A stretch of DNA of 64,000 nt from Imtechella halotolerans (lineage in GTDB: Bacteria; Bacteroidota; Bacteroidia; Flavobacteriales; Flavobacteriaceae). Positions 27,528 to 36,771 of the stretch are shown piece after piece (positions within the stretch are counted from its first letter, which is position 1; every line of letters begins with the position of its first letter). Location: positions 191,001 to 255,000 of the forward strand of contig NZ_CP117969.2 in NCBI RefSeq assembly GCF_028743515.2. The letters run 5' to 3'. The position numbers were made by a program, and so were the translations under genes. The notes under the pieces were generated by a model. That model was not told the DNA's origin and ran no database searches. It saw nothing but the letters and a program-made list of their open reading frames with translations.

Positions 27528-27582
27528 GCCTACTCTATACGTACTAACCAATGAAAATAAAGGTAGGCTATTGTAGCTAAGA

Positions 27583-30033
27583 TTATAAGATCCCCCCTCC
27601 AGCATTTTTAGTGTTGTTATCACGCTGTTTTCTGCTGGCAGCTCTATTTTTTCCACTTCCAAATCGATAGGACATCCCTAGATACCAAGTGCGACTTTCC
27701 CAATTGAATTTTCCTTCTTGTGCATAAGGACGCGTGGCTTCAAAGGCGAAATGTTGGGTGTCAAAAATGTCATTAAAATTGAAATTGATCATACCTCTAC
27801 CTTGAGCAAAGCTGTAACGTGCTCCAGTATTAACGAAATACATTGGCTTAGCCTTCATTTGTATTCCTTGGTTGGCACCACGGTACATTCCAAATACTGT
27901 TAATGAAAGGTTTTTAGTTACTGTAAAATTGTTGTTCATACGGGCATTCCACGATACATTATCTACTTCTACATTCTCCATAATGATATCATCGATGGTC
28001 GGGTTAGGGATAGCCGGATCTAGACTTTCTGTAAATGTGGACTGTTTTTGTGAAAATAAATCGAAACTTCCATTGATACTCCACCATTTTACAGGTCTGT
28101 AATTGGTTGATAATTCTACACCGTAGGCTGAAGTGTCATCAAAATTATCAAATGTTAAGATCGATTTGTTTAAATCAAGACGATCTACATATACTGCTCG
28201 GTTTATTTCATCCTTAATTTGTCTGTAAAATACACCAGCAGTCACACTACCATTTTTTAGTCTTCGGGTGTAGTTAACTTCTAAAGAATTGGTAAACTGC
28301 GGGATCAAGCTCTCATTTCCATAGGATGAAATCAATGGAGTGGACCATTCTCTTATTGGATTTACTTGCTCTAGTCCTGGACGGTCTACTCTTCGACTTA
28401 CACTCATCTGAAATTGATTTTTTTCAGAAGGTGAATAGGTAATAAAACCGGAAGGATAAATTTGAGTGTATTTATCGGTAAAGGCTCTAACACTATTGGT
28501 GTCTGCTTTCACTTCAACATTTTCTACACGTGCACCTAGTTGGTAAGACCATTTATCAAAGTTTTGGCCATAGGTCACATATCCTGAAAAAATATCCATT
28601 CCATATATAAAGCGTGTATCGGGAGTAGGACGTAATTGACCATTATTGTTGTATGACAATCCAGTGGAACTAAAGTCTACATCTGTTTCAAATAGACGAG
28701 CTTCTGCACCCAATTCTAATTTTGAATTTTCCGTTAATGGGTTCGCGTAGTCTAAATTTATAATAGATTGTTCTCTTTTAGTTTCAACATTATCTCTGTA
28801 TGCTGGGATGGAAGTATTTCCGGAGAATTGAAAGGTAGCCAACTCATCATTTTTGAAGCGATTATGATCCACTTCTAATTCAATAAAATGATCTCCTCCT
28901 TCGTTAAAAGTTCGTTTGTAGTCAAAGTTGTATTGGCCGCTTCTATTTTGATTGTCCGAAGAAAATGATTGTGCAAAATTAAGCATTGGATTCTCGTTGT
29001 ACACAATAGAAACATCTCCCATAAATGCACCATCATAAATATTCTGGTTGGTGAAAAATGATATGGTATTGCGATCGTTAAGGTAATAATCAACTCCTAG
29101 CTTGTATAAATAGGATTTATTATTGTTAAACATGTCAAGAAGTTGTTTGGAGTTTTCTCCAATTCTAAAAATAGTACCGTCATTTACGCTTTTACCAATA
29201 TTTGTTCCTGCATTTCCATAAAGGTTTACTTTGCCATTTCTGTAATTGAGATCAAGAGAGCTGTTAAACTTTGCTTCTTCTTGATGGCGTAAACCAATAT
29301 TTATATTCCCATTGAAGCCAATATTTGCATTTTTATGCAAAATGATATTGATTATTCCACTCATTCCTTCAGGATTGTATTTTGCTGAAGGATTCGTGAT
29401 GAGCTCAATAGACTTAATAGAAGTTGAGGGGATTTGTTTTAAAAGCTGAGCTACAGGAACATTAGATAATTTGCCGTCAACCATAACACGAACATTTGAA
29501 TTTCCACGTAATGACAAATCTCCAGTTTGAGAATCAACACTTACAGAAGGAATATTGTTCATAATTTCTGACGCGGTGGCTCCTGTGGTTACCAAATCCT
29601 TTCCAACATTAATTACCTTTCGGTCAATTTTTTGTTCAATGCTGGACCGTTCGGACACCACTTCTACACCTGATAATTCAGTGACACTTTCTTCTAAAAG
29701 AATGTCTCCTAAATTAACGTTTTGATTACGACGAGTAATATTGATTTCTTTGGTATAGGTGTGATAACCTACAAATTGAATTTCTACAATAAGATTTCCT
29801 GAAGGAATTCCTTTTACTTCGAAAGTACCGTCATCATTAGTGATACCACCAGTAACCGTGCTTTTATCAGTTTTGTTTTTAATTACAACAGCGGCAAAGG
29901 CGACAGGTTCCTTTAGGTTTTTATCTATAACCTTACCTTTAATAACTGCGTCTAATGGTTCGCCGATTGTTTTGCCAAATACGGTCGAAATACTGCACAA
30001 TAGAATGGTGCAGAACATAGCTACATTTTTCAT
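27583..30033 (-). CDS. TonB-dependent receptor-like outer membrane protein (CarboxypepD_reg, plug, OMP_b-brl_3)
   Basis: 816 residues from the ATG at 30033 (MKNVAMFCTILLCSISTVFG), preferred over 30072 because it gives a proper signal peptide. Residues ~30-115 are a carboxypeptidase regulatory-like domain (IKGKVIDKNLKEPVAFAAVV). The plug domain (~120-215) includes ATASEIMNNIPSVSVDSQTG and LSLRGNSNVRVMVDGK. The rest is a beta-barrel of the outer-membrane beta-barrel family 3 type (MSVSRRVDRPGLEQVNPIRE) with a terminal FRFGSG-like strand followed by a basic, asparagine-rich tail. No SusD partner is adjacent, so this is probably not a SusC glycan importer. The substrate is unknown. Confidence 0.88.
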   Translation of the reverse strand: MKNVAMFCTILLCSISTVFGKTIGEPLDAVIKGKVIDKNLKEPVAFAAVVIKNKTDKSTVTGGITNDDGTFEVKGIPSGNLIVEIQFVGYHTYTKEINITRRNQNVNLGDILLEESVTELSGVEVVSERSSIEQKIDRKVINVGKDLVTTGATASEIMNNIPSVSVDSQTGDLSLRGNSNVRVMVDGKLSNVPVAQLLKQIPSTSIKSIELITNPSAKYNPEGMSGIINIILHKNANIGFNGNINIGLRHQEEAKFNSSLDLNYRNGKVNLYGNAGTNIGKSVNDGTIFRIGENSKQLLDMFNNNKSYLYKLGVDYYLNDRNTISFFTNQNIYDGAFMGDVSIVYNENPMLNFAQSFSSDNQNRSGQYNFDYKRTFNEGGDHFIELEVDHNRFKNDELATFQFSGNTSIPAYRDNVETKREQSIINLDYANPLTENSKLELGAEARLFETDVDFSSTGLSYNNNGQLRPTPDTRFIYGMDIFSGYVTYGQNFDKWSYQLGARVENVEVKADTNSVRAFTDKYTQIYPSGFITYSPSEKNQFQMSVSRRVDRPGLEQVNPIREWSTPLISSYGNESLIPQFTNSLEVNYTRRLKNGSVTAGVFYRQIKDEINRAVYVDRLDLNKSILTFDNFDDTSAYGVELSTNYRPVKWWSINGSFDLFSQKQSTFTESLDPAIPNPTIDDIIMENVEVDNVSWNARMNNNFTVTKNLSLTVFGMYRGANQGIQMKAKPMYFVNTGARYSFAQGRGMINFNFNDIFDTQHFAFEATRPYAQEGKFNWESRTWYLGMSYRFGSGKNRAASRKQRDNNTKNAGGGIL

Positions 30034-30147
30034 GGATGTTTTGTTTTTTGATTGATGATTGATTACCTTCACTTAGGTAACTATCTAATTGACGAAAGAA
30101 GCTACCTTGCGTTACAAGGAACCTATAATTTTAACACTTTTTAACAA

Positions 30148-30507
30148 ATGAAATATACATTGGTAATGGGCGCTTCTTTAAAGCCGGACAGATATAGTTA
30201 CTTAGCCGTTAGTAGATTAGTGGCTGCGAATCACAAAGTTTCAGCCTTTGGAAGGCAGCAAGGCGTTATAGCAGGAATAGTTGTAGAAACGTCTCTAGAG
30301 GCATACCAAGGAGTTGATACTGTAACTTTGTATTTGAATCCCAAAGCCCAGAAGGAATACTATTCCTATATATGTTCGTTACAACCCAAACGCGTTATTT
30401 TTAATCCAGGAACTGAGAATCCTGAGTTTTATGATATTTTGAAGAAACATGCCATAGAAGTTGAGGTGGCTTGTACTCTGGTTCTTTTAGCAACAAACCA
30501 ATACTAA
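30148..30507 (+). CDS. CoA-binding domain protein
   Basis: 119 residues, a single Rossmann-like CoA_binding_2 domain. It begins YTLVMGASLKPDRYSYLAVS, then AFGRQQGVIAGIVVE, DTVTLYLNPKAQKEYY and RVIFNPGTENPEF. Such stand-alone proteins are related to the N-terminal domain of ADP-forming acyl-CoA synthetases and to YccU; their role is not settled. It is convergent with the DUF779 gene, overlapping it by four bases. Confidence 0.85.
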   Translation: MKYTLVMGASLKPDRYSYLAVSRLVAANHKVSAFGRQQGVIAGIVVETSLEAYQGVDTVTLYLNPKAQKEYYSYICSLQPKRVIFNPGTENPEFYDILKKHAIEVEVACTLVLLATNQY

Positions 30508-30863
30508 GGCGTTTTTGAAAAGAAGTCTTGCTCTTCTTTTGTAAATAAGCGGGAATGTATTATAAATCGTTTTCCCAAGGGAATTTCTAGAGAAAAGCTA
30601 GCTCCACGACCTTCGGTGATGTCTACCGTAATGTGTGTATGCTTCCAATAGGCATATTGATCTTGATTCATATAAAATTTGACTCCTTCCAGGGAACCTA
30701 GAAGAATATCACTTTCGTCAAGATACATATCACCTTCTTCAAAAAGCATGGGCGCAGAACCATCACAGCATCCTCCGCTTTGGTGAAAGATTAAAGCGCC
30801 ATGTTTTTCCTTCAGTAGATTAACTGTTTTAGCCGCTTCCTTTGTTATGGCAATTCTCTCCAT
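30504..30863 (-). CDS. DUF779 protein paired with aldehyde dehydrogenase
   Basis: 119 residues. The GALIFHQSGGCCDGSAPM motif with its paired cysteines and the segment YWKHTHITVDITEGRGASFS identify DUF779, whose genes often lie beside aldehyde or alcohol dehydrogenase genes. Its function is unknown; a metal- or cofactor-related role is suggested by the conserved CC and His residues but not shown. It follows the aldehyde dehydrogenase by 56 bases, with a hairpin between that may reduce its expression. Confidence 0.85.
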   Translation of the reverse strand: MERIAITKEAAKTVNLLKEKHGALIFHQSGGCCDGSAPMLFEEGDMYLDESDILLGSLEGVKFYMNQDQYAYWKHTHITVDITEGRGASFSLEIPLGKRFIIHSRLFTKEEQDFFSKTP

Positions 30864-30877
30864 AGTAGTAAAAATAA

Positions 30878-30910
30878 AAAGGCCAAAGTACAGAACAATG
30901 GCCTTTAGTA
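30878..30910 (-). terminator. Hairpin between aldehyde dehydrogenase and DUF779 genes
   Basis: AAAGGCCA and TGGCCTTT frame a 13-base loop; on the minus strand TTTTTATTTTTA follows. As it lies inside an apparent operon it may be a partial terminator or an RNA stabiliser. Confidence 0.55.
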
Positions 30911-30919
30911 AAGTTAAAA

Positions 30920-32416
30920 TTAAAAGAAACCAAGCTTGTTTTTATCATACGATATTAACATATTTTTGTTTTGACGATAATGATCCATCATCATTAGGTG
31001 GTTTTCCCTTCCAAAGCCAGACTTTTTATATCCCCCGAATGGTGCATGTGCTGGATACGCATGATAGCAGTTTACCCATACACGGCCAGCTTTAATGGCA
31101 CGAGGGATCTGATAGAGTTGATGGGCGTCCCTTGTCCATACACCTGCTCCAAGGCCATATAGAGTGTCATTGGCAATTTCAATTGCTTCGGCTTCATCCT
31201 TGAATTTAGTAACACAAACTACCGGGCCAAAAATTTCTTCTTGGAAAACGCGCATTTTATTATGTCCTTCCAAAATGGTAGGTTTTATATAAAATCCATG
31301 TGCCAAATCCCCTTCTTTATTTGCTTCTCCACCACAAAGAACTTTAGCTCCTTCTTCTATTCCTATTTTGATATATGACTGAATTTTTTCATATTGGTCA
31401 TTCGATGCCTGAGCTCCAATCATTGTACTGCTTTCATAAGGATTTGCCTGTACAATGGCCTTGGTTCTCTCTACTACTCTTGCCATAAATCGGTCATAGA
31501 TGTCTTCTTGAACAAGGATTCTAGAAGGGCATGTACATACTTCCCCTTGATTGAAAGCAAAAAGTACTGCTCCTTCAATAGCTTTGTCTAGATATGCATC
31601 ATCGGAGTCCATTACACTATTAAAAAAGATATTTGGAGATTTTCCCCCAAGTTCCATCGTAACAGGATTTAAGTTTTTGGAAGCATATTGCATTATTAGT
31701 TGGCCAGTGGTAGTTTCCCCAGTAAAGGCGACCTTGTCGATTCTTGAACTTGAAGCAAGTGGTTTTCCTGCCTCTGGACCAAATCCATGGACTACATTAA
31801 TAACTCCTGGAGGAAATATATCAGCAATTTTTTCCATGAGTAAAGTCGCTGATGAAGGCGTTTGTTCTGCGGGTTTAAGTATCACACAATTTCCTGTAGC
31901 AAGCGCTGGAGGTAATTTCCAAGAAAGCATTAATAATGGGAAATTCCAAGGAATAATTTGGCCAACAACACCCAACGGTTCTTTAATATTCATCGATAGG
32001 GTATTGGCATCGAGTTCTGTTGCCGATCCCTCTTCAGCACGAATACATGCGGCAAAATATCTCCAATGATCAACAGAAAGAGGTACGTCTGCATTCATAG
32101 TTTCGCGAATCGGCTTTCCATTGTCACAGGTTTCTACAAGTGCAAATTCTTCAAGATTGGCCTCAATAATGTCTGCAACCTTATTTAGAAGTGAGGCTCT
32201 GTGAGCGGCGGAGGTATTACCCCAACTTTCTTTGGCCGCATTGGCGGCATCTAGGGCCAGGTCAATATCCTCTTTTTGTGATCGAGGATATCTAGCTATA
32301 AGTGTGTTGTCTATAGGCGAGCGGTTTTCAAAATAGTCTCCTCCAATAGGTTTGACAAATTTTCCGTTAATGAAATTGTCATAATGTTCTTTGAATGAGG
32401 GTTTAGAATAGTTCAT
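30920..32416 (-). CDS. NAD(P)-dependent aldehyde dehydrogenase (ExaC/AcoD type)
   Basis: 498 residues that oxidise aldehydes to acids. The active-site residues are present: N158 region in [13 protein letters not shown]255 in [11 protein letters not shown] and the nucleophile C294 in [13 protein letters not shown]. Overall similarity and the paired DUF779 gene point to the acetaldehyde/chloroacetaldehyde dehydrogenase group (ExaC, AcoD). A divergent AraC-family gene and a direct-repeat operator in the shared 219-base promoter region suggest aldehyde- or alcohol-induced control. Confidence 0.93.
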   Translation of the reverse strand: MNYSKPSFKEHYDNFINGKFVKPIGGDYFENRSPIDNTLIARYPRSQKEDIDLALDAANAAKESWGNTSAAHRASLLNKVADIIEANLEEFALVETCDNGKPIRETMNADVPLSVDHWRYFAACIRAEEGSATELDANTLSMNIKEPLGVVGQIIPWNFPLLMLSWKLPPALATGNCVILKPAEQTPSSATLLMEKIADIFPPGVINVVHGFGPEAGKPLASSSRIDKVAFTGETTTGQLIMQYASKNLNPVTMELGGKSPNIFFNSVMDSDDAYLDKAIEGAVLFAFNQGEVCTCPSRILVQEDIYDRFMARVVERTKAIVQANPYESSTMIGAQASNDQYEKIQSYIKIGIEEGAKVLCGGEANKEGDLAHGFYIKPTILEGHNKMRVFQEEIFGPVVCVTKFKDEAEAIEIANDTLYGLGAGVWTRDAHQLYQIPRAIKAGRVWVNCYHAYPAHAPFGGYKKSGFGRENHLMMMDHYRQNKNMLISYDKNKLGFF

Positions 32417-32559
32417 AATTTTAAATTTAATTAGTTTGTAATCAGTAGTTTGCTTAAATTTGGTTGTTCAGTACTATTTTTAGCGATATAACATGGTAAT
32501 TGCTAAAAATTAATTATAATCTTAGGATTTATAAAGCTATTTTGATATATTCTTAAATT

Positions 32560-32596
32560 ATTGAACATATTTATTAATTTATTGTACATATCTATT
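32560..32596. promoter_or_regulatory. Direct-repeat operator, probable AraC-family binding site
   Basis: ATTGAACATATTTATT at 32560-32575 and ATTGTACATATCTATT at 32581-32596 agree at 14 of 16 positions and are 21 bases apart, two turns of the helix. Direct repeats with that spacing are how AraC-type dimers bind. The site lies 40-76 bases before the regulator's ATG and about 145 bases before the dehydrogenase start. Confidence 0.65.
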
Positions 32597-32635
32597 ATTG
32601 CTGTAAATGGGTAATGATTTTTTGTAATATTGAGT

Positions 32636-33553
32636 ATGAAACACTTGTTAAATCAACATAGAAATAATCGAAAACTATCCACCTTGGTAGAAAATAGAAC
32701 TACCTATAATGCCGACTACGCAGAATTGAACATTTATGAGACACATCAATATGCTGAAAAGGTTGCTTTACGTTTTGATTTTCCTATTATAGCCAGCATG
32801 CTTACTGGTAAGAAGGTCATGCATATTGAAGGGATGCCTTCATTTGATTTCTATCCGGGAGAATCCGTTGTTATGCCTACCAACAAAGAAATGGTTATTG
32901 ATTTTCCTTTAGCTACGGAATCTAATCCTACCCAATGTTTGGCATTAGGTATTGATACAAGTAAAATAGAGGAAGTAGTAGAAAAGTTTAATCATTACAT
33001 AACTATTGAAAAAGAAACTCCAAATTGGCGTCTAGATGATTCAACCTCCCATTTGATTAATAATGTTGATGTGAATCATTTAGTGGAGCGTCTTGTATAT
33101 ACTTTTACACACAATAACAGGTCGAAGGACGTTTTACTTGATCTTATGATTCAAGAATTAATTGTCCGGTTGTTGCAAACCAAGGCAAAGATTTTTTTAC
33201 TGAATGATAATGAAGGGGTGTTTAGTGATACTCGTATTGGAATGGTTATAAAGTATATTAAAAAAAATTTGACAGATCAGGACATTACTGTGGATCTTCT
33301 TGCAGAAAAAGCTTGCATGAGTGCTTCTCATTTTCATAAGAAGTTTAAAAATACCTTAGGGATTTCTCCCATTGATTATATTAATTCTGAAAAAATTAAA
33401 TTTTCCAAGAAACTTATAAAAGAGCATAAAAATTTGAGGATGTCAGAGATTGCTTATCAATCCGGATTTAATAATACCAGTTATTTTAATAGACAGTTTA
33501 AAAAGATGGAAATGATGACTCCTCAACAATTTAAAGTGTCGGTAATGACTTAA
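32636..33553 (+). CDS. AraC-family transcriptional regulator of the aldehyde dehydrogenase
   Basis: 305 residues from the ATG at 32636 (MKHLLNQHRN); a TTG two codons earlier is less likely. The N-terminal ~190 residues are a cupin-like AraC_N sensor domain (ALRFDFPIIASMLTGKKVMH). The C-terminal ~100 residues contain the double helix-turn-helix: DQDITVDLLAEKACMSASHF and the second HTH MSEIAYQSGFNNTSYFNRQF, followed by MTPQQFK. It is divergent from the aldehyde dehydrogenase and close to a direct-repeat site. It probably activates the dehydrogenase and DUF779 genes, as in other AraC-controlled exaC/acoD systems. Confidence 0.92.
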   Translation: MKHLLNQHRNNRKLSTLVENRTTYNADYAELNIYETHQYAEKVALRFDFPIIASMLTGKKVMHIEGMPSFDFYPGESVVMPTNKEMVIDFPLATESNPTQCLALGIDTSKIEEVVEKFNHYITIEKETPNWRLDDSTSHLINNVDVNHLVERLVYTFTHNNRSKDVLLDLMIQELIVRLLQTKAKIFLLNDNEGVFSDTRIGMVIKYIKKNLTDQDITVDLLAEKACMSASHFHKKFKNTLGISPIDYINSEKIKFSKKLIKEHKNLRMSEIAYQSGFNNTSYFNRQFKKMEMMTPQQFKVSVMT

Positions 33554-33612
33554 CTTGTAGATCATAGGTCTTTAGGACCTTAGTACTGAAGAATTCGCTA
33601 CTTTTTAGGGAT

Positions 33613-34065
33613 CTATCTTAGCAGCTTTTCAAAGCAAACACTATTTTCAACTCCTATATATGGTCCGTAGTTTTCAATTTGTAGATAGTTGTTTTTTTTA
33701 TAAAGCGCTATAGCTTCAGGTTGTTGTAGGCCTGTTTCAAGTATACAGCGCTTAAAGCCAAGTTCTTTGGTCCATTGTTCTAATTCACCAAGTATCATAG
33801 AGCCTACACCTTCTTGTCTATTTTCTTGTCTAGTAAACATGCGTTTAACTTCCATTGTTTCGTGATTGTACATTTTAATGGCACCACATCCTATTGCTGA
33901 AGAGTTCCCGTAGGCTATCACCACATTTTTAATGTGGTCTAAGGTGTTGAATTGGGCGTAAAAAGCATGATCTTCTCCATCGCGAATAGCCAAGTCGGCA
34001 TCTAATAATTTTATTAATTGAATAAAATCAGAATTTTCAGAAGAAGTCCTTCGTAAGGTTACCAT
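33613..34065 (-). CDS. GNAT family N-acetyltransferase
   Basis: 150 residues. The acetyl-CoA-binding motif A is visible as VKRMFTRQENRQEGVGSMIL (R/Q-x-x-G-x-G/A), with downstream CILETGLQQPEAIALYKKNN and the C-terminal YLQIENYGPY. The substrate is unknown; the form resembles small PhnO/YjgM-like acetyltransferases. It starts nine bases after the sodium symporter stop, so the two genes are co-transcribed. Confidence 0.88.
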   Translation of the reverse strand: MVTLRRTSSENSDFIQLIKLLDADLAIRDGEDHAFYAQFNTLDHIKNVVIAYGNSSAIGCGAIKMYNHETMEVKRMFTRQENRQEGVGSMILGELEQWTKELGFKRCILETGLQQPEAIALYKKNNYLQIENYGPYIGVENSVCFEKLLR

Positions 34066-34074
34066 TGTTTTGGA

Positions 34075-35538
34075 TTATGAGATGATAGCTGAATGTGCTT
34101 TATTTCGGATCAGGAGTAGCCCTAGAAAGGTAATAAATCCATTTACCATTAATATTTCGAATCCAAAAGCGAATCCGAACCATTGCATGCTATTAAGCAT
34201 AAGAAGGATGCTAATACCTACTGAACTAAGAGCAACTATTGGTACTAATTTGTCGTTTACTTTCCAGGGAGTAAATAGTCCAAAACTATACATTCCCAAT
34301 AAGGGGCCATATGTAAATCCAGCAAATAGAAAAACCTTGTCAATGACACTGGCGTCTTGAATGAAGTATCTAAAAATAAGAATAATGAAAATTGAAATAA
34401 ATACAAACATTAAGTGTACTTTTTTACGGATGGAAACCTGTTTTGCGATTTCGTATTTCTTTTCAATTTCTAATATGTCGATACTAAAGGAGGTAGTTAA
34501 AGAGGTTAAAGCGCTATCAGCACTAGAGTAGGCGGCAGCTATGAGTCCTAGTATAAAACAAAAGGCAGCCACTAGACCTAAATGTCCGTTAGCCAAAATC
34601 GGAAATAATTGATCTTTATGAGCGTCAATCCCATTTTTAAGAGCATACTCAGTAAATAATAATCCCATAACCAGAAACATTAGATTTACAAATGTTAGGA
34701 CTATGGTGAACCAGAACATATTTTTTTGAGCATCTTTAAGATTTCGGCAAGTAAGATTTTTTTGCATCATATCCTGATCTAATCCGGTCATAACAATTGC
34801 TATAAAGGCACCAGAAAAAAATTGTTTCCAAAAATAATCAGGAGAATGAGGGTTGTCAAAAAAGAAGGTGCGAGAGAATTCACTGTCAGCAACAAATTGT
34901 GAAAAATTGGCGATGTTTAGACCAAGATCTTCTGAGACCACTACTATGCACACTCCAACCGCTATCAACATGAAGAGTGTCTGTAAGGTATCTGTCCATA
35001 TTATGGTTTTAATGCCCGAACGAAAGGTGTATAGCCAAATTAAAAATATAGTAATGGAAACGGTAATCCAATAGGGAATATTGAGTTTGTCAAAGACTAA
35101 AGTTTGAAGTACATCTGCAACTAACATTAAGCGTAAGCAAGAGCCAACCGTGCGAGAAAGGATAAAAAATGAAGCACCAGTTTTATAGGAGAAATTACCA
35201 AAACGCTCCCCTAAATAAGTGTAAATAGAGGTCAGGTTCATTTTGTAATACAACGGAAGTAATACAGTTCCAATTACAAAATATCCTAATATATATCCTA
35301 GAACTAGTTGAAAATATACAAATTGAGAAGCTTCTACTTTTCCTGGAACTGAAATAAATGTAACACCACTTAATGAAGCACCGATCATTCCAAAAGCAAC
35401 TAAAAACCATGGCGACTGTTTGTTGGCTTTAAAGAAGGTGTCGTTGTTTTCTTGGTTTTTACGGCCCGACAGGTAGGAGAATAAAATCAATACACCAAAA
35501 TAGGCTACAATAAGAAATAAGATGGTAGTGGGTTGCAT
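34075..35538 (-). CDS. Sodium:solute symporter (SSS family)
   Basis: 487 residues from the ATG at 35538 ([20 protein letters not shown]); the longer frame from 35583 adds a non-membrane tail. About 13 helices are present. Family marks are the early broken helix [32 protein letters not shown], and the late segment [20 protein letters not shown] with the Na2-site serines. The substrate (sugar, amino acid or carboxylate) is unknown. It is divergent from recR with its start region overlapping the recR promoter area, and co-transcribed with a GNAT gene. Confidence 0.92.
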   Translation of the reverse strand: MQPTTILFLIVAYFGVLILFSYLSGRKNQENNDTFFKANKQSPWFLVAFGMIGASLSGVTFISVPGKVEASQFVYFQLVLGYILGYFVIGTVLLPLYYKMNLTSIYTYLGERFGNFSYKTGASFFILSRTVGSCLRLMLVADVLQTLVFDKLNIPYWITVSITIFLIWLYTFRSGIKTIIWTDTLQTLFMLIAVGVCIVVVSEDLGLNIANFSQFVADSEFSRTFFFDNPHSPDYFWKQFFSGAFIAIVMTGLDQDMMQKNLTCRNLKDAQKNMFWFTIVLTFVNLMFLVMGLLFTEYALKNGIDAHKDQLFPILANGHLGLVAAFCFILGLIAAAYSSADSALTSLTTSFSIDILEIEKKYEIAKQVSIRKKVHLMFVFISIFIILIFRYFIQDASVIDKVFLFAGFTYGPLLGMYSFGLFTPWKVNDKLVPIVALSSVGISILLMLNSMQWFGFAFGFEILMVNGFITFLGLLLIRNKAHSAIIS

Positions 35539-35619
35539 GGCGTCGTATTTACAGACGGCAAAGTACAAAAAACATTTTGCCAAGACCAGATGAACCTTAA
35601 AAATTGTAACTTCGCACTT

Positions 35620-36243
35620 ATGGATTTTTCGTCAAAACTTCTAGAAAACGCAGTGAATGAAGTGTCTCAATTACCTGGAATAGGTAAACGAACGGCGCTA
35701 AGGTTGGTATTACATTTATTAAAACAACCAGCTTCTCAAACAGCCCACCTATCCCAGGCATTACTTCAAATGCGAAATGAAATTAATTATTGCCAGCATT
35801 GTCATAATATATCAGATACTTCTATTTGTGAAATATGCGCAAGTCCTAAGAGAAATGAGCGACTAATTTGTGTTGTTGAGGATGTTAGAGATGTTATGGC
35901 TATAGAAAATACTGGACAATTTAAGGGTGTGTATCATGTACTTGGAGGAAAAATTTCACCTTTAGAAGGTATTGGTCCTCATAATTTACACATTAATACC
36001 TTGGTGGAAAAAGTAAGTCAAGGAAAGGCCGATGAACTTATATTTGCACTAAGTAGCACTATGGAAGGTGATACAACCAATTTTTATATCTTCAAACAAA
36101 TAGAGCCTTACGGTATTACAACCTCTACTATAGCCAGAGGAATTGCTGTGGGAGACGAGTTGGAATACGCTGATGAGGTTACCCTGGGTCGTAGTATTGT
36201 TAATCGCATTCCATTCGAGAATTCGTTAAAAAATAATTATTAA
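35620..36243 (+). CDS. recR: Recombination protein RecR
   Basis: 207 residues, of family length. The start [20 protein letters not shown] is chosen at 35620; the open frame runs back to 35533 but those codons overlap the divergent symporter and lack conservation. The helix-hairpin-helix is [18 protein letters not shown], the zinc finger is [16 protein letters not shown], and the TOPRIM domain begins [16 protein letters not shown]. RecR works with RecO/RecF to load RecA at gaps. Confidence 0.96.
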   Translation: MDFSSKLLENAVNEVSQLPGIGKRTALRLVLHLLKQPASQTAHLSQALLQMRNEINYCQHCHNISDTSICEICASPKRNERLICVVEDVRDVMAIENTGQFKGVYHVLGGKISPLEGIGPHNLHINTLVEKVSQGKADELIFALSSTMEGDTTNFYIFKQIEPYGITTSTIARGIAVGDELEYADEVTLGRSIVNRIPFENSLKNNY

Positions 36244-36771
36244 AATTTACGAATTTTTTCCTGTTCAATCAAAGTTAAAATGTGTGATGTTCCAAGATAA
36301 TTATTTCAGTGATTGGTCTTCAAATCCAAATAGAAAGCTATACGATTGGTTTGCAAAAAAAATCATAGAGTTTTTTCTTGGGTCAAGGAAATTACATAAT
36401 CTATGCATATAGTAGCGGACAGCTTTGTTTAAGTGGAACTAGTTTCCTGAGCGCTTCGTGTTGATTGTGAGAAAAATAGAAAGTTCAAAGTAGAGGATGG
36501 TTCTTATTAGAGATATAGCAAAACTATTTTTGAATGCCAAGTTCCTAAGTTGTTCAGGAATAATCCCTCAAAATGAAAAACTAAAAAACAACCAATTTAC
36601 CTTTAAAATACATCTAAAAAACAGTACTTTTATCATCCGAAGGAGTCCATGTGACCAACCGCAGAAAGTGGATTCATGATGATGAAAAATGATAATAAAA
36701 TATCAATAAAAATTCATTTTTTTAATTAATTTCGCAATCTGAAAACAAAAACAACCTTATAAATTATCAAA
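36244..36771. other. 528-base region without a convincing gene
   Basis: Two short plus-strand frames exist: 36287-36412 (41 codons, containing FSDWSSNPNRKLYDWFAKK) and 36497-36679 (60 codons). Neither has a recognisable domain or promoter. The first has a plausible amino acid mix and may be a small protein or the remnant of a decayed gene. The last ~50 bases before the E2 gene are the likely promoter (AT-rich, TTAATTTCGC at about 36724). Confidence 0.45.

Noticed and set aside
27583-30033. SusC-type glycan importer
   Set aside because: No SusD gene adjoins it and the barrel looks like the OMP_b-brl_3 group, not SusC.
31551-32069. 172-codon plus-strand frame
   Set aside because: Antisense inside the aldehyde dehydrogenase gene; its product has no recognisable domain.
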